DNA of 64,000 bases, from positions 372,001 through 436,000 of the forward strand of contig NZ_OCNJ01000001.1 in NCBI RefSeq assembly GCF_900230255.1, in the 5' to 3' direction. A program made the position numbers and the translations under genes. The notes beneath the pieces were generated by a model. The model had not been told where the DNA came from. It saw only the letters and a list, made by a program, of their open reading frames with translations, and searched no databases. This DNA comes from Caenispirillum bisanense (GTDB lineage: Bacteria; Pseudomonadota; Alphaproteobacteria; Rhodospirillales; Rhodospirillaceae). Below are positions 49,150 to 57,689 of this stretch, in pieces. Within the stretch, counting starts at the first letter, position 1; each line of letters begins with the position of its first letter.

Positions 49150-50241
49150 ATGCTCCCGCTCGTGCACGTCATTGCCGCCGCCCGTCCGAACTTCATGAAG
49201 GTGGCGCCGCTGATGCACGCCCTGCGGCGCCAGGACTGGTGCCGGTCGGCGCTCGTCCACACCGGCCAGCACTACGACGCCGCCATGTCGGACGCCTTCT
49301 TCCGCGACCTCGCCATCCCGGCGCCCGACCACCACCTCGGCGTCGGCAGCGGCAGCCATGCCGAGCAGACCGGCAGCGTCATGATCGCCTACGAGAAGGT
49401 CTGTCTGGAGACGCAGCCCGACTGGATCGTCGTGGTCGGCGACGTCAACTCCACCGTCGCCTGCGCCCTGGTGGGCGCCAAGCTCGGCATCCGGGTGGCG
49501 CACCTGGAGGCGGGCCTGCGCAGCTTCGACCGCACCATGCCGGAGGAGATCAACCGGGTGGTGACCGACAGCATCGCCGACCTGCTGTGGACGCCGTCGC
49601 CCGACGGCGACGCCAACCTGGCGCGTGAGGGCGTGGCGCCGGAGCGGGTGGAGCGGGTCGGCAACATCATGATCGACACCTTCGAGATGCTGCGCCCGCG
49701 CATCGCCGACCAGGCCTCGCACGAACGCTTCGGCGTCACCCCCGGCGCCTTCGGCGTCGTCACCCTGCACCGGCCGGCCAACGTGGACGATCCGGCGGTG
49801 CTGGGGCGGCTGGTGGACGGGCTGGTGGCGCTGGCGCGCGACGTCGACCTCGTCTTCCCGGTACACCCGCGCACCCGCAAGACGCTGGAGGCGGCCGGGC
49901 TGCTGGAGCGGCTGGCGGCCAGCCCGCGCCTGCACCTGACGGAGCCGCTCGGCTACATCGACTTCATGGGGCTGGTCACGCGGGCGTCCCTGGTGGTGAC
50001 GGACTCGGGCGGCGTGCAGGAGGAAACCACCTACCTCGGCATCCCCTGCCTAACGCTCCGCCCCAACACCGAGCGGCCGGTGACCATCACCGAAGGCAGC
50101 AACCGCCTGGTGACGCCCGACACCCTGCTGGCCGAAGCCGAAGCCGCCCTGGCACGCGGCCGCCGCACCGCCCCGCCGCCCGCCCTGTGGGACGGGCAGA
50201 CGGCGGAGCGGGTGGTGGCGTCGCTGAAGCGGAGAATGTAG
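49150..50241 (+). CDS. wecB: UDP-N-acetylglucosamine 2-epimerase (non-hydrolysing)
   Basis: A 363-residue enzyme interconverting UDP-GlcNAc and UDP-ManNAc for surface polysaccharides. It starts HVIAAARPNFMKVAPLMHAL. The substrate motifs HTGQHYD (about 36-42), VVVGDVNST near 97, HLEAGLRSFDRTMPEEINR near 117-135 and TDSGGVQEE near 280 are all present. It is divergent from the glycosyltransferases. It probably supplies ManNAc for the same polysaccharide. Confidence 0.95.
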   Translation: MLPLVHVIAAARPNFMKVAPLMHALRRQDWCRSALVHTGQHYDAAMSDAFFRDLAIPAPDHHLGVGSGSHAEQTGSVMIAYEKVCLETQPDWIVVVGDVNSTVACALVGAKLGIRVAHLEAGLRSFDRTMPEEINRVVTDSIADLLWTPSPDGDANLAREGVAPERVERVGNIMIDTFEMLRPRIADQASHERFGVTPGAFGVVTLHRPANVDDPAVLGRLVDGLVALARDVDLVFPVHPRTRKTLEAAGLLERLAASPRLHLTEPLGYIDFMGLVTRASLVVTDSGGVQEETTYLGIPCLTLRPNTERPVTITEGSNRLVTPDTLLAEAEAALARGRRTAPPPALWDGQTAERVVASLKRRM

Positions 50242-50253
50242 GGGGGAGGGGAG

Positions 50254-51603
50254 TCAGACCGCCTTGGAGTGCCGCTGTTCGCCGGCCTTCAGGTACTGGT
50301 CGAACTTGGCGGCCACGGCGCGCACCAGCGGCCGGCCGTCGTCGGTGACGGTGAGGCGCCAGCCGTTGCGGAGGACCACGCCGTCGCCTTCCAGGTCGGC
50401 GAGCGCGTCCAGTTCCGGCGTGAAGTGGTCCGGCGCCACGCCCCAGGGGCGGGCGACCTCCTCCAGGTCCACCGACAGGTCGCACATCAGGCGCTCGATC
50501 ACCGCCCGGCGCAGCTTGTCCTCGTCGGACAGGCCGCGGCCGCGGGTGGTCGGCAGCAGGCCGTCGTGGACCATGCGCTGGTAGGCGTGAATGCCGCCCT
50601 CGTTCGCCACGTAGCCCTGCGGCAGCGACCCGATGCCGGAGGCGCCGAAGCCGATGAGGGTGGAGGCGGTGTCGGTGGTGTAGCCCTGGAAGTTGCGGTG
50701 GAGCGTCGCCTCGTTCAGGGCCTTGGCCATCTCGTCGTCGGGGGCGGCGAAGTGGTCGAGGCCGACCGCCACGTAGCCGTGCTCGCGCAGGCGGTCCTGC
50801 GCCGCCTCGTACTGGCTCCAGCGTTCGGCCATGCCGGGCAGGGACTCTTCGGGCAGCAGGGTCTGGTGCTTGCGCATCCACGGCACGTGGGCGTAGCCGA
50901 ACAGGCTGATGCGGCGCGGCGCCAGCGTGACGGCCTGGTCGATGGTCTCGACCACGCTCTCCGTCGTCTGGTAGGGCAGGCCGTAGATGAGGTCCATGTT
51001 CAGCTCGGTGATGCCGTGCTTGCGCAGGAACCCGGCCACTTCCTCGACCATCTCGTAGGGCTGGATGCGGTTGACCGCTTCCTGGACCTTGCGGTTGAAA
51101 TCCTGCACGCCGAGGCTCGCGCGCGTCACGCCGGCCTCGCGCATGGCGACGACGTAGGCCTCGTTGGCGGTGCGCGGGTCCAACTCCACCGCGACCTCGG
51201 CGTCGGCCGTCAGGTCGAAGTGCTGGCGCACCTTGTCCATGGTGCGCTTGAAGTCCTCGGCCGTCAGGATCGACGGCGTGCCGCCGCCGAAGTGCACGTG
51301 CCGCGCCTTGAAGCGGTGCGGCAGCTTGGCCGCCACTAGGTCCACCTCGGCCAGCAGGGCCTCCAGGTAGACGGCGATGGGGTCGTAGCGCTTGGTGATC
51401 TTGGTGTGGCAGCCGCAGAACCAGCACATCTCGGCGCAATAGGCGATGTGGAAGTAGAGCGACAACTCCTCGTCCGCCGGCAGCTCGGCCAGCCACGTCC
51501 CGTAGGTCTCGCCCGTCACCTGCGGCGTGAAGTGGGGGGCGGTGGGGTACGACGTGTAGCGCGGCAGGCGCAGGTCGTACTTCTCGACGAGATCGTGTCG
51601 CAT
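50254..51603 (-). CDS. hemN: Oxygen-independent coproporphyrinogen III oxidase
   Basis: A 449-residue radical SAM enzyme making protoporphyrinogen IX under anoxic conditions. The 4Fe-4S cluster motif is C56-AEM-C60-WF-C63, followed by GC65H; this is the C-x3-C-x2-C-x-C pattern of true HemN. The N-terminal trip-wire RLPRYTSYPTAPHFT and the C-terminal HemN domain (about 355-445) are present. I start at the ATG 51603 with AGAGGACAG before it; a GTG 30 bases upstream is an alternative. No FNR box is visible in the 110-base gap before hyi, although anaerobic control is expected. Confidence 0.96.
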   Translation of the reverse strand: MRHDLVEKYDLRLPRYTSYPTAPHFTPQVTGETYGTWLAELPADEELSLYFHIAYCAEMCWFCGCHTKITKRYDPIAVYLEALLAEVDLVAAKLPHRFKARHVHFGGGTPSILTAEDFKRTMDKVRQHFDLTADAEVAVELDPRTANEAYVVAMREAGVTRASLGVQDFNRKVQEAVNRIQPYEMVEEVAGFLRKHGITELNMDLIYGLPYQTTESVVETIDQAVTLAPRRISLFGYAHVPWMRKHQTLLPEESLPGMAERWSQYEAAQDRLREHGYVAVGLDHFAAPDDEMAKALNEATLHRNFQGYTTDTASTLIGFGASGIGSLPQGYVANEGGIHAYQRMVHDGLLPTTRGRGLSDEDKLRRAVIERLMCDLSVDLEEVARPWGVAPDHFTPELDALADLEGDGVVLRNGWRLTVTDDGRPLVRAVAAKFDQYLKAGEQRHSKAV

Positions 51604-51713
51604 CTGTCCTCTATCACTGTATGCATCGGCCACTGGAAGCGCCGACGGTCGACGCCGAGGCTTTCGTCCCGGAGCGGGGGCGCTATAGTAGCGCGTCGTC
51701 CACGGGAGGTTCC

Positions 51714-52520
51714 ATGCCTCGTTTTTCCGCCAATCTGTCCACGCTGTTCACCGACCGGCCCTTCCTCGATCGCGTTTCCGCCGCGGCGGGGGTGGGGTTC
51801 AAGGCCGTCGAGGTCCAGTTCCCCTATCACCTCGACCGCGACGCCTTCGGCGACGCCCTGGCCGAGTATCGGCTTTCCCTGGTGCTATGTAATGCTCCGC
51901 CGGGCGATTGGGAAGCCGGCGAGCGCGGCCTCGCCGCCCTGCCGGGGCGCGAGGAGGAGTTCCGCGACGGCCTCGACCTCGCCTTCGACTGGTGCAACGC
52001 GCTGAAGTGCCAGCGTCTGCACGTCATGGCCGGCATCGTCGACCTGGACGATCCCGACGTGCTGGAAGACGCCTACGACGCCTACCTGCGCAACATCGCC
52101 TATGCCGCCGCACAGGGCGAGGCGCGGGGCGTGAAGGTGCTGATCGAGCCCATCAACGGCGTCGACATGCCCGGCTACTTCCTGCAGCGGCCCGACGACG
52201 CCGTGCGGGTGCTGGACGAGGTCGACCACCGCAACCTCTTCCTGCAGTACGACCTCTATCACGCCCAGATGACCCAGGGCGGGCTGACCGACTTCCTGGA
52301 AGGCAACCTGCACCGCATCGCCCACATGCAGGTGGCCGGCGTGCCGGGCCGGCACGAACCCGACGCCAACGGCGAAATCAACTTCCCCTACCTGTTCAAC
52401 CTGATCGACGCCCACGGCTATGCCGGATGGATCGGTTGCGAGTACCGCCCGCGCATCAATACCATCGCGGGCTTGCGCTGGGCGCGGGAATGGGGCATTG
52501 GGCAGGATCACAAGGCGTAG
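51714..52520 (+). CDS. hyi: Hydroxypyruvate isomerase family protein
   Basis: A 268-residue AP-endonuclease-2/TIM-barrel enzyme. It opens PRFSANLSTLFTDRPFLDRV as in hydroxypyruvate isomerases (tartronate semialdehyde interconversion). Metal-binding parts appear as IEPINGVDMPGYFL (about 142-155), QYDLYHAQM near 178 and CEYRPR near 242. The reaction belongs to glyoxylate/glycerate metabolism; other 3-keto-sugar or tetronate substrates are possible in this family. The start ATG follows GGGAGG. Just upstream lies a GCGCTA-TAG-TAGCGC palindrome overlapping a -10-like TATAGT (51680-51694). Confidence 0.85.
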   Translation: MPRFSANLSTLFTDRPFLDRVSAAAGVGFKAVEVQFPYHLDRDAFGDALAEYRLSLVLCNAPPGDWEAGERGLAALPGREEEFRDGLDLAFDWCNALKCQRLHVMAGIVDLDDPDVLEDAYDAYLRNIAYAAAQGEARGVKVLIEPINGVDMPGYFLQRPDDAVRVLDEVDHRNLFLQYDLYHAQMTQGGLTDFLEGNLHRIAHMQVAGVPGRHEPDANGEINFPYLFNLIDAHGYAGWIGCEYRPRINTIAGLRWAREWGIGQDHKA

Positions 52521-52575
52521 TACGATCGTCTCTATGCCCGCCCCGCGGGCGAGCGATCGCCGTTAGGGAGACCTG

Positions 52576-53967
52576 GTGCCCGTGCCCACGACGAAGAAGC
52601 CTCCGCCTCCTGCTGCCGCCGCCGGCGACGGGAACGAGCGGCGCACGTGTCCCGAACTCCGCATTCACGCCCAGAAGGGCTACGAGGTGCTGCTCGCCCT
52701 GCTGGAAAAGGCAGGGCGCGGCGACTTCATCGACAAGCTGGGCAACCGGCGCAAGGTCGACGACGTGCTGGCCGACCTGCCCGAGGTGGTGCCGGCCCTG
52801 CTCGACATGGGGTGGGAGCTGCGGGCCACGCCGCAGTTCGCGCCGCTGTTCAAGGCCGCCGACGGCAGCGGCACCGTCACCGACCGCCGCACGCCCATCG
52901 CGCCCTGCGGCCGGTCGTTCGACGAGGTGGTGCGCGCCCACCTGATGGGAGCGACGCGCATCTACCTGGAGCGCCTGGAACGCGCCTGGGCCGAGAAGGA
53001 AGCCAAGCGCGAGGCCGCCCGCCACGCCAAGGAGGAAGCGCGCGAGCGCAAGAGCCTGGGCGGGCGCCTCAGCGTCGCCACCCGCAAGCTGTTGTCGGGC
53101 GACCCGGTGTTCGAAGCGCGCGACTTCCGCGACAAGTACCCCGGCCACGGCGTCTACGTGCTCATCAAGCCGTACCTGCGCGAGGAATGGCAGTTCACCA
53201 TGGTGCGCGCCTACGGCCGCCTGCGCACCCGTCAGGCCGAGGCGCTCGGCTCGCTCATCACCTTCTTCAAGACGCCCGAGGAACTGGAGCCGGTGCTGGC
53301 GCTCAAGAGCGCCGACATCTCCGTCGTGCGCGGCGTGGCGCGGGCCTTCGCGGAGGTGAAGCTCGGCGTGCGTGACGGCAAGGCGAACAAGTCGCGCTCC
53401 AAGACGTCCGCCGCCGAACAGCGCAAGCTCGACGAGATGGAGCCGCAGATCGCCGAGCTGGAAAGCGCCACCTTCGAGTCGCTGGTGACGCACCACTCCG
53501 TCGGCCTGCAGACCATCCTCAAGCAGGGCGCCAGCGTCGACCAGCTGGTGCGCCGCCTGACGCCCATCTTCGGCGACGAGGTGTGGCGCCTGTTCGCCGA
53601 GCCCGACCGCCTGCGCAACGTCATGAACGTGCCCGAGCACGTCGCCCCGGCGCTCGGCCGCCTGTGCCAGCACGTGCCGCCGACCATCAGCCGCATGGTG
53701 GAGCAGATCGCCAACCGCGAGCTGGGCCGCGACCTGCTGGTCTTCGCGGCGGAGGAGTTCGGTGAGGACGACTTTGCCCGCTTCCTCAACGACGAGGAAC
53801 GGCTGAAGATCTGGCAGGCCATCCCCGGCAAGTTCAACAACTCGTTCAACTACCAGCCCGACGCCCTGCCGGGCTCGGGCAGCGTGCGCAACGCCGAAGA
53901 CCTGCGCATGGTCTGCGCCGGCCTGTTCGAGTCGCTGCGCAAGGGACAGCTGGAAAAGTTCGGCTGA
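52576..53967 (+). CDS. Hypothetical protein, unrecognised (463 residues)
   Basis: A 463-residue soluble protein without a recognised domain. Features: a Pro/Ala-rich start (PVPTTKKPPPPAAAA), a long Ala/Glu/Arg-rich helix near residues 130-165 (RLERAWAEKEAKREAARHAK), and a helical C-terminal half rich in LRRLTPIFGDEVWRLFAEPD-like segments. No signal peptide or membrane segment. The start is GTG with GGGAG upstream. It lies 55 bases after hyi on the same strand and ends before a very strong GC hairpin. Possibly a scaffold or signalling protein; nothing decides this. Confidence 0.65.
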   Translation: MPVPTTKKPPPPAAAAGDGNERRTCPELRIHAQKGYEVLLALLEKAGRGDFIDKLGNRRKVDDVLADLPEVVPALLDMGWELRATPQFAPLFKAADGSGTVTDRRTPIAPCGRSFDEVVRAHLMGATRIYLERLERAWAEKEAKREAARHAKEEARERKSLGGRLSVATRKLLSGDPVFEARDFRDKYPGHGVYVLIKPYLREEWQFTMVRAYGRLRTRQAEALGSLITFFKTPEELEPVLALKSADISVVRGVARAFAEVKLGVRDGKANKSRSKTSAAEQRKLDEMEPQIAELESATFESLVTHHSVGLQTILKQGASVDQLVRRLTPIFGDEVWRLFAEPDRLRNVMNVPEHVAPALGRLCQHVPPTISRMVEQIANRELGRDLLVFAAEEFGEDDFARFLNDEERLKIWQAIPGKFNNSFNYQPDALPGSGSVRNAEDLRMVCAGLFESLRKGQLEKFG

Positions 53968-53977
53968 CGCCGTGCCG

Positions 53978-53999
53978 GGGGCGGCGCCGGCGCCGCCCC
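53978..53999 (+). terminator. Palindrome downstream of the orphan gene
   Basis: A 22-base perfect palindrome with arms GGGGCGGCGCC / GGCGCCGCCCC, 11 bases after the stop and between convergent genes, followed by TTGCG. Confidence 0.55.
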
Positions 54000-54019
54000 T
54001 TGCGTCGGCAGGCGCCCCG

Positions 54020-54880
54020 TCAGTGGCCGCCGCCGTTGCCGGCGCCGTTGGCGGTCACCGGCTGGTCCTGCTCCCCCAGGCCGTCGATGCCGAGGCGGAT
54101 GCGGTCGCCCTCGCGCAGGAAGGTGTCGTGGCCGAGCCCGGTGCCCGCCGGCGTGCCGGTCAGGATCACGTCGCCGGGCTGCAGCGCCATGAAGCGGCTG
54201 AGGTAGCTGACCAGGAAGGCGACGGGGAAGATCATGTCGGCGGTGGTGCCGTCCTGCATGCGGCGGCCGTTGACCTCCAGCCACACGCGCAGGGCCTGCG
54301 GGTCCGGCACCTCGTCGGGCGTCACCAGCCACGGGCCGAGCGGGCAGAAGCCGGGGCACGACTTGCCCTTCACCCACTGGCCGCCGCGCTCCATCTGATA
54401 GACACGCTCCGACACGTCGTTGGCGACGCAGTACCCGGCGACATGCGCCAGCGCGTCCTGCTCGCGCACCGCATAGGCGCGGGTGCCGATGACGACGGCC
54501 AGCTCCGCCTCCCAGTCCATCTTCAGCGACCCGCGCGGCAGCGGCACCGGGCCGGCCGGGCCGGTCAGCGCGCCCGTGTGCTTGTTGAAGACGATGGGCT
54601 CCGGCGGGGCCGGGATGCCGGTTTCCCGCGCGTGGTCGTGGTAGTTGAGGCCGATGCAGACGATGTTGCCGACCCCCGCCACCGGCGGCCCGAGCCGTTC
54701 GCCGGCCGGCACCGCGGGCAGGGCGGCGGGATCGAGGCCGTGCAGGCGGTCCCAGTCGGCGGGCGTCATGCGCGCGGGGGCGAGGTCGGCGATCTCGGCC
54801 GAGAGATCGCGGATGCTGCCGTCGGCAGCGATCAGTCCGGGCTTTTCGGCGTCCGGCGGGCCCCAGCGCAACAGCTTCAT
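54020..54880 (-). CDS. Fumarylacetoacetate hydrolase family protein
   Basis: A 286-residue protein of the FAH family with the C-terminal catalytic domain (about 70-275). Metal-binding acids appear in KMDWEAELAVVIG (the two Glu near 120), and CIGLNYHDHARETG, NDVSERVYQ and GDVILTGTPAGTG are classical. Members cleave C-C bonds of 2-oxo acids or hydrate 2-keto-pentenoates in aromatic degradation; ureidoglycolate-lyase-like activity is also common. It is monocistronic and convergent with the orphan gene. Confidence 0.92.
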   Translation of the reverse strand: MKLLRWGPPDAEKPGLIAADGSIRDLSAEIADLAPARMTPADWDRLHGLDPAALPAVPAGERLGPPVAGVGNIVCIGLNYHDHARETGIPAPPEPIVFNKHTGALTGPAGPVPLPRGSLKMDWEAELAVVIGTRAYAVREQDALAHVAGYCVANDVSERVYQMERGGQWVKGKSCPGFCPLGPWLVTPDEVPDPQALRVWLEVNGRRMQDGTTADMIFPVAFLVSYLSRFMALQPGDVILTGTPAGTGLGHDTFLREGDRIRLGIDGLGEQDQPVTANGAGNGGGH

Positions 54881-54987
54881 GATGGTCTCCGGCAGGGTCG
54901 GGCGGCGCCACTATAGCAACCGGTCCGGCCGGGACTGAAGCCCCCACGATGGGTGCAGAGGGCGCAGGCCCGCCCCATCTTCGATCC

Positions 54988-55449
54988 ATGCGACTGTTGT
55001 GCGACGAAATGCTGGTGGGGCTGGCGCGCTGGCTGCGGGCCGCCGGATACGACGCGGCGACGCCGGTGCCGGGCGACGACGACCGCCGCCTCATCGCCCG
55101 GGCGGCGGTGGAGGAGCGGCTGTTCCTGACGCGCGACCGACCCATCGCCCGCCACAAGGCGGCGGCGGGGCTGGTGGTGGTGCTGGAGGCCGCCGCCCTC
55201 GACGCGCAGGCGCAGGAACTGCGCCGCCGCCTCGCCGTGGACTGGCTGGCGGCGCCGTTCAGCCGCTGCCTGCTGTGCAACGTGGTGCTGCAGGCCGCCG
55301 CGCCGCAGGCGGTGGCGCGGGCGCCCGAACCGGCGCGGGCCGGCGGCGGGCCGTTCTGCTCCTGCCCGTCGTGCGGTCGCCTCTACTGGCCCGGCAGCCA
55401 CGCGCGCCGCATGCGCGCCCGCCTGGAACGGTGGGCGGCGGCGGAGTAG
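54988..55449 (+). CDS. Mut7-C RNase domain protein
   Basis: A 153-residue protein of the Mut7-C (DUF82) family. The PIN-like part starts RLLCDEMLVGLARWLRAAGY (Asp/Glu near residues 5-6) and has LFLTRDRPIARHK near 48. The C-terminal zinc ribbon is formed by CLLCNVV and CSCPSCGRLYWPGSH. Such proteins are thought to be RNases; the substrate in bacteria is unclear. The ATG at 54988 begins at the conserved domain edge. It stands alone between two minus-strand genes. Confidence 0.9.
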   Translation: MRLLCDEMLVGLARWLRAAGYDAATPVPGDDDRRLIARAAVEERLFLTRDRPIARHKAAAGLVVVLEAAALDAQAQELRRRLAVDWLAAPFSRCLLCNVVLQAAAPQAVARAPEPARAGGGPFCSCPSCGRLYWPGSHARRMRARLERWAAAE

Positions 55450-55486
55450 CAGGCCGGCCGGCGACGTGGACGCGCCGCCCCGTCGC

Positions 55487-56014
55487 TCACGACAGGGCGT
55501 CGATCTCCGTCTCGGTCAGGTTGCCGGGCACGATGGTGACGGGGATGCGGAGCTTGCCGGCGTTCTTGCCGGTCAGCGCCTGCACCAGTGGCCCCGGGCC
55601 TTCACCGCCGACGGCGGCGCCGAGCACGAGCACCGAGATGTCCTCGTCCTCCTCGATGAGGCTGAACAGTTCCTCGCGCAGGCTGCCTTCGCGCACGATC
55701 AGCTCGGGCCGGTGGCCGGAGGTGGCGTGGACGGTGGCCGCAAGTTGCTGGAGTCGCCGTTCGGCGTCCTCGCGGGCCTCTTCCTGCATCAGGTTGCCGA
55801 CGAACATCCAGTGGCCGCCTTCGACCGGCTGGACCACCGACAGCAGGGCGACGCGGCCGCCCGTGCGGGCGGCGCGGCGGGCCGCGAAACGGGCCGCGGC
55901 GTGCAGTTCGGGGCTGTCGTCGACGACGACGAGGAAGGTTCGTCGGCGGGTGTCGGGGCGGCTGAGCGACGCGGCTTCGGTCCTCACGCCGCCGAGGGGT
56001 ACCTCGACATGCAT
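55487..56014 (-). CDS. Universal stress family protein (single Usp domain)
   Basis: A 175-residue protein with one Usp domain (about 25-165): FLVVVDDSPELHAAARFAAR at its start and ISVLVLGAAVGGEGPGPLVQ towards the end. It is the third stress protein in the window and differs from the two-domain forms. A variable N-terminal extension is possible, but the ATG at 56014 has GGGAGGACATC in front. Its gene lies downstream of the TauE/SafE gene on the same strand, across a 234-base gap. Confidence 0.82.
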   Translation of the reverse strand: MHVEVPLGGVRTEAASLSRPDTRRRTFLVVVDDSPELHAAARFAARRAARTGGRVALLSVVQPVEGGHWMFVGNLMQEEAREDAERRLQQLAATVHATSGHRPELIVREGSLREELFSLIEEDEDISVLVLGAAVGGEGPGPLVQALTGKNAGKLRIPVTIVPGNLTETEIDALS

Positions 56015-56248
56015 GATTGATGTCCTCCCAAAGCGTGGGCCGCGTTTTTTTCGGCTCCGTTGCTGAGCGATCATCATGGCGGGCCGTCGGTGCGATGACA
56101 AACGGATTGCCGCCGTACACTCCCTTTTCACGGGGGTCCTGGCCGGACGGGGTTCTCCCTGGTCTTAAGATCGGCGCGCGGAGTCTAGCAGCACGGCGCG
56201 CCCTCGGAAATGGATTCCTGTGCTGCGCCGCACGCCATGGTTCATGTC

Positions 56249-57172
56249 TCAAAGAACCGGCGGCAGGCCCAGGCTGTACAGGTCGTCGGGGCGGGTGACG
56301 AGGTCGAACAGCAGCTTGCCGGCCACCGCCAGGACGATGAGGGCGAGCAGGCTGCGCATCTGCTCGGCATTGAGCTTGTAGCCCATGCGCGCGCCCATCT
56401 GCGCGCCGACCACGCCGCCGGCCAGCAGCAGCACCGCCAGCACGACGTCGACGGCCTGGTTGGCGCTGGCCTGCAGCCACGTCACGTTGGCGGCGACGAA
56501 GATGATCTGGAACAGCGAGGTGCCGACCACCACCGCCGTCGGCATCTCCAGCAGGTAGATCATGGCCGGCACCATGATGAAGCCGCCGCCGACGCCCATG
56601 ATGGCCGACAGTACGCCGACGAAGCCGCCGATGGCGAGCGGCGGGATGACGCTGATGTAGAGGCGCGAGCGGCGGAACCGCACCTTCAGCGGCATGTTCT
56701 GCCCCCAGGCGTGGCGGTGCACCTTGCGCGCCGCCGGTCGCCGGCCGCCGCGCCGCCGCCGCATCTGCTGCAGGCTCTCGTACAGCATGAGGCCGCCGAT
56801 GATGCCGAGCATGATGACGTAGAGAACCTGCACCACCGTCTCGACCTGGCCGAGTCGGGTCAGGATGGCGAACAGCCACACCCCGAGCGACGATCCGGCG
56901 ACGCCGCCGGCCAGCAGCACCATCCCCATCTTCACGTCGACGTTGCCGCGCCGCCAATGGGCCAGCACGCCCGACACCGAGGCGCCCACCACCTGGTTGG
57001 CGCCGGTGCCGACGGCGACGGTCGGGGGAATGCCGAGGAAGATGAGAAGCGGCGTCAGCAGAAACCCGCCGCCGACGCCGAACATGCCCGACAGAACACC
57101 CACCACCCAGCCGACCCCGAACAGCACGAGGACGTTCTCGGTCATGTTGGCGACGGGCAGGTAGATGTCCAT
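56249..57172 (-). CDS. Sulfite exporter TauE/SafE family protein
   Basis: A 307-residue inner-membrane transporter. Two repeats carry the hallmark SGMFGVGGGFLLTPLLIFLG (about 28-47) and SAIMGVGGGFIMVPAMIYLL (about 190-209). About eight hydrophobic segments are seen, with a basic loop (RRRRGGRRPAARK) in the middle. Members export sulfite, sulfoacetate or related anions. The next gene upstream on the same strand codes for a rhodanese, and a TusA gene is 1.3 kb away, suggesting a sulfur-handling group. Confidence 0.92.
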   Translation of the reverse strand: MDIYLPVANMTENVLVLFGVGWVVGVLSGMFGVGGGFLLTPLLIFLGIPPTVAVGTGANQVVGASVSGVLAHWRRGNVDVKMGMVLLAGGVAGSSLGVWLFAILTRLGQVETVVQVLYVIMLGIIGGLMLYESLQQMRRRRGGRRPAARKVHRHAWGQNMPLKVRFRRSRLYISVIPPLAIGGFVGVLSAIMGVGGGFIMVPAMIYLLEMPTAVVVGTSLFQIIFVAANVTWLQASANQAVDVVLAVLLLAGGVVGAQMGARMGYKLNAEQMRSLLALIVLAVAGKLLFDLVTRPDDLYSLGLPPVL

Positions 57173-57283
57173 GAAGGCGGTGGCAGCGTCGGTTGTGCGG
57201 CGGAAGGGCGGCGCGAGCCAAGACGCTACCCTGTTCCGCGCCGGCTGCCTAGAGAAGATGCGGTCCGTCGGCGGTGCGCGGGC

Positions 57284-57610
57284 TCAGCCCTGCTCGATCT
57301 CGCCGCCGGCGCGGTACCACGCCATGATGCCGCCGGCCAGGCGGTTGATGTCGCCGGGGAAGCCCGACGCCTTCACCATCATGGACGCCGGCTCGCAGCG
57401 CATGCCGCTGGCGCAGTGGATGACCAGGTGCTGGTCGGGCCCGACGGGCGGGATGGCGGCGGGGTCGAAGCTCGACAGCGGCACCAGGGTGGACCCGGGA
57501 ATGCGGGCCTGGGCGTATTCGCCGCGCTCGCGCACGTCGACGATCACGGCGGACCCTTCGGCCACCCACTGCTTCACTTCCTCGGGGCTCGCCATGCGGA
57601 CGGTCGCCAT
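57284..57610 (-). CDS. Single-domain rhodanese-like protein
   Basis: A 108-residue rhodanese fold protein. The active-site loop is HCASGMRCEPASM, with the persulfide Cys in C-x4-R form. The VIVDVRERGEYAQARIPGS motif (about 22-40) is typical. Members carry sulfane sulfur from thiosulfate or persulfides. The ATG at 57610 follows AAGGAGA. It lies upstream of the TauE/SafE gene and probably works with it. Confidence 0.93.
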   Translation of the reverse strand: MATVRMASPEEVKQWVAEGSAVIVDVRERGEYAQARIPGSTLVPLSSFDPAAIPPVGPDQHLVIHCASGMRCEPASMMVKASGFPGDINRLAGGIMAWYRAGGEIEQG

Positions 57611-57689
57611 CGCTCGGTGTCTCCTTCGCGGTTCCATGCGGTTTCGCTGAAGAACAATGGGCACCCGGCGACGGCGAGGCAAGGGGGGA

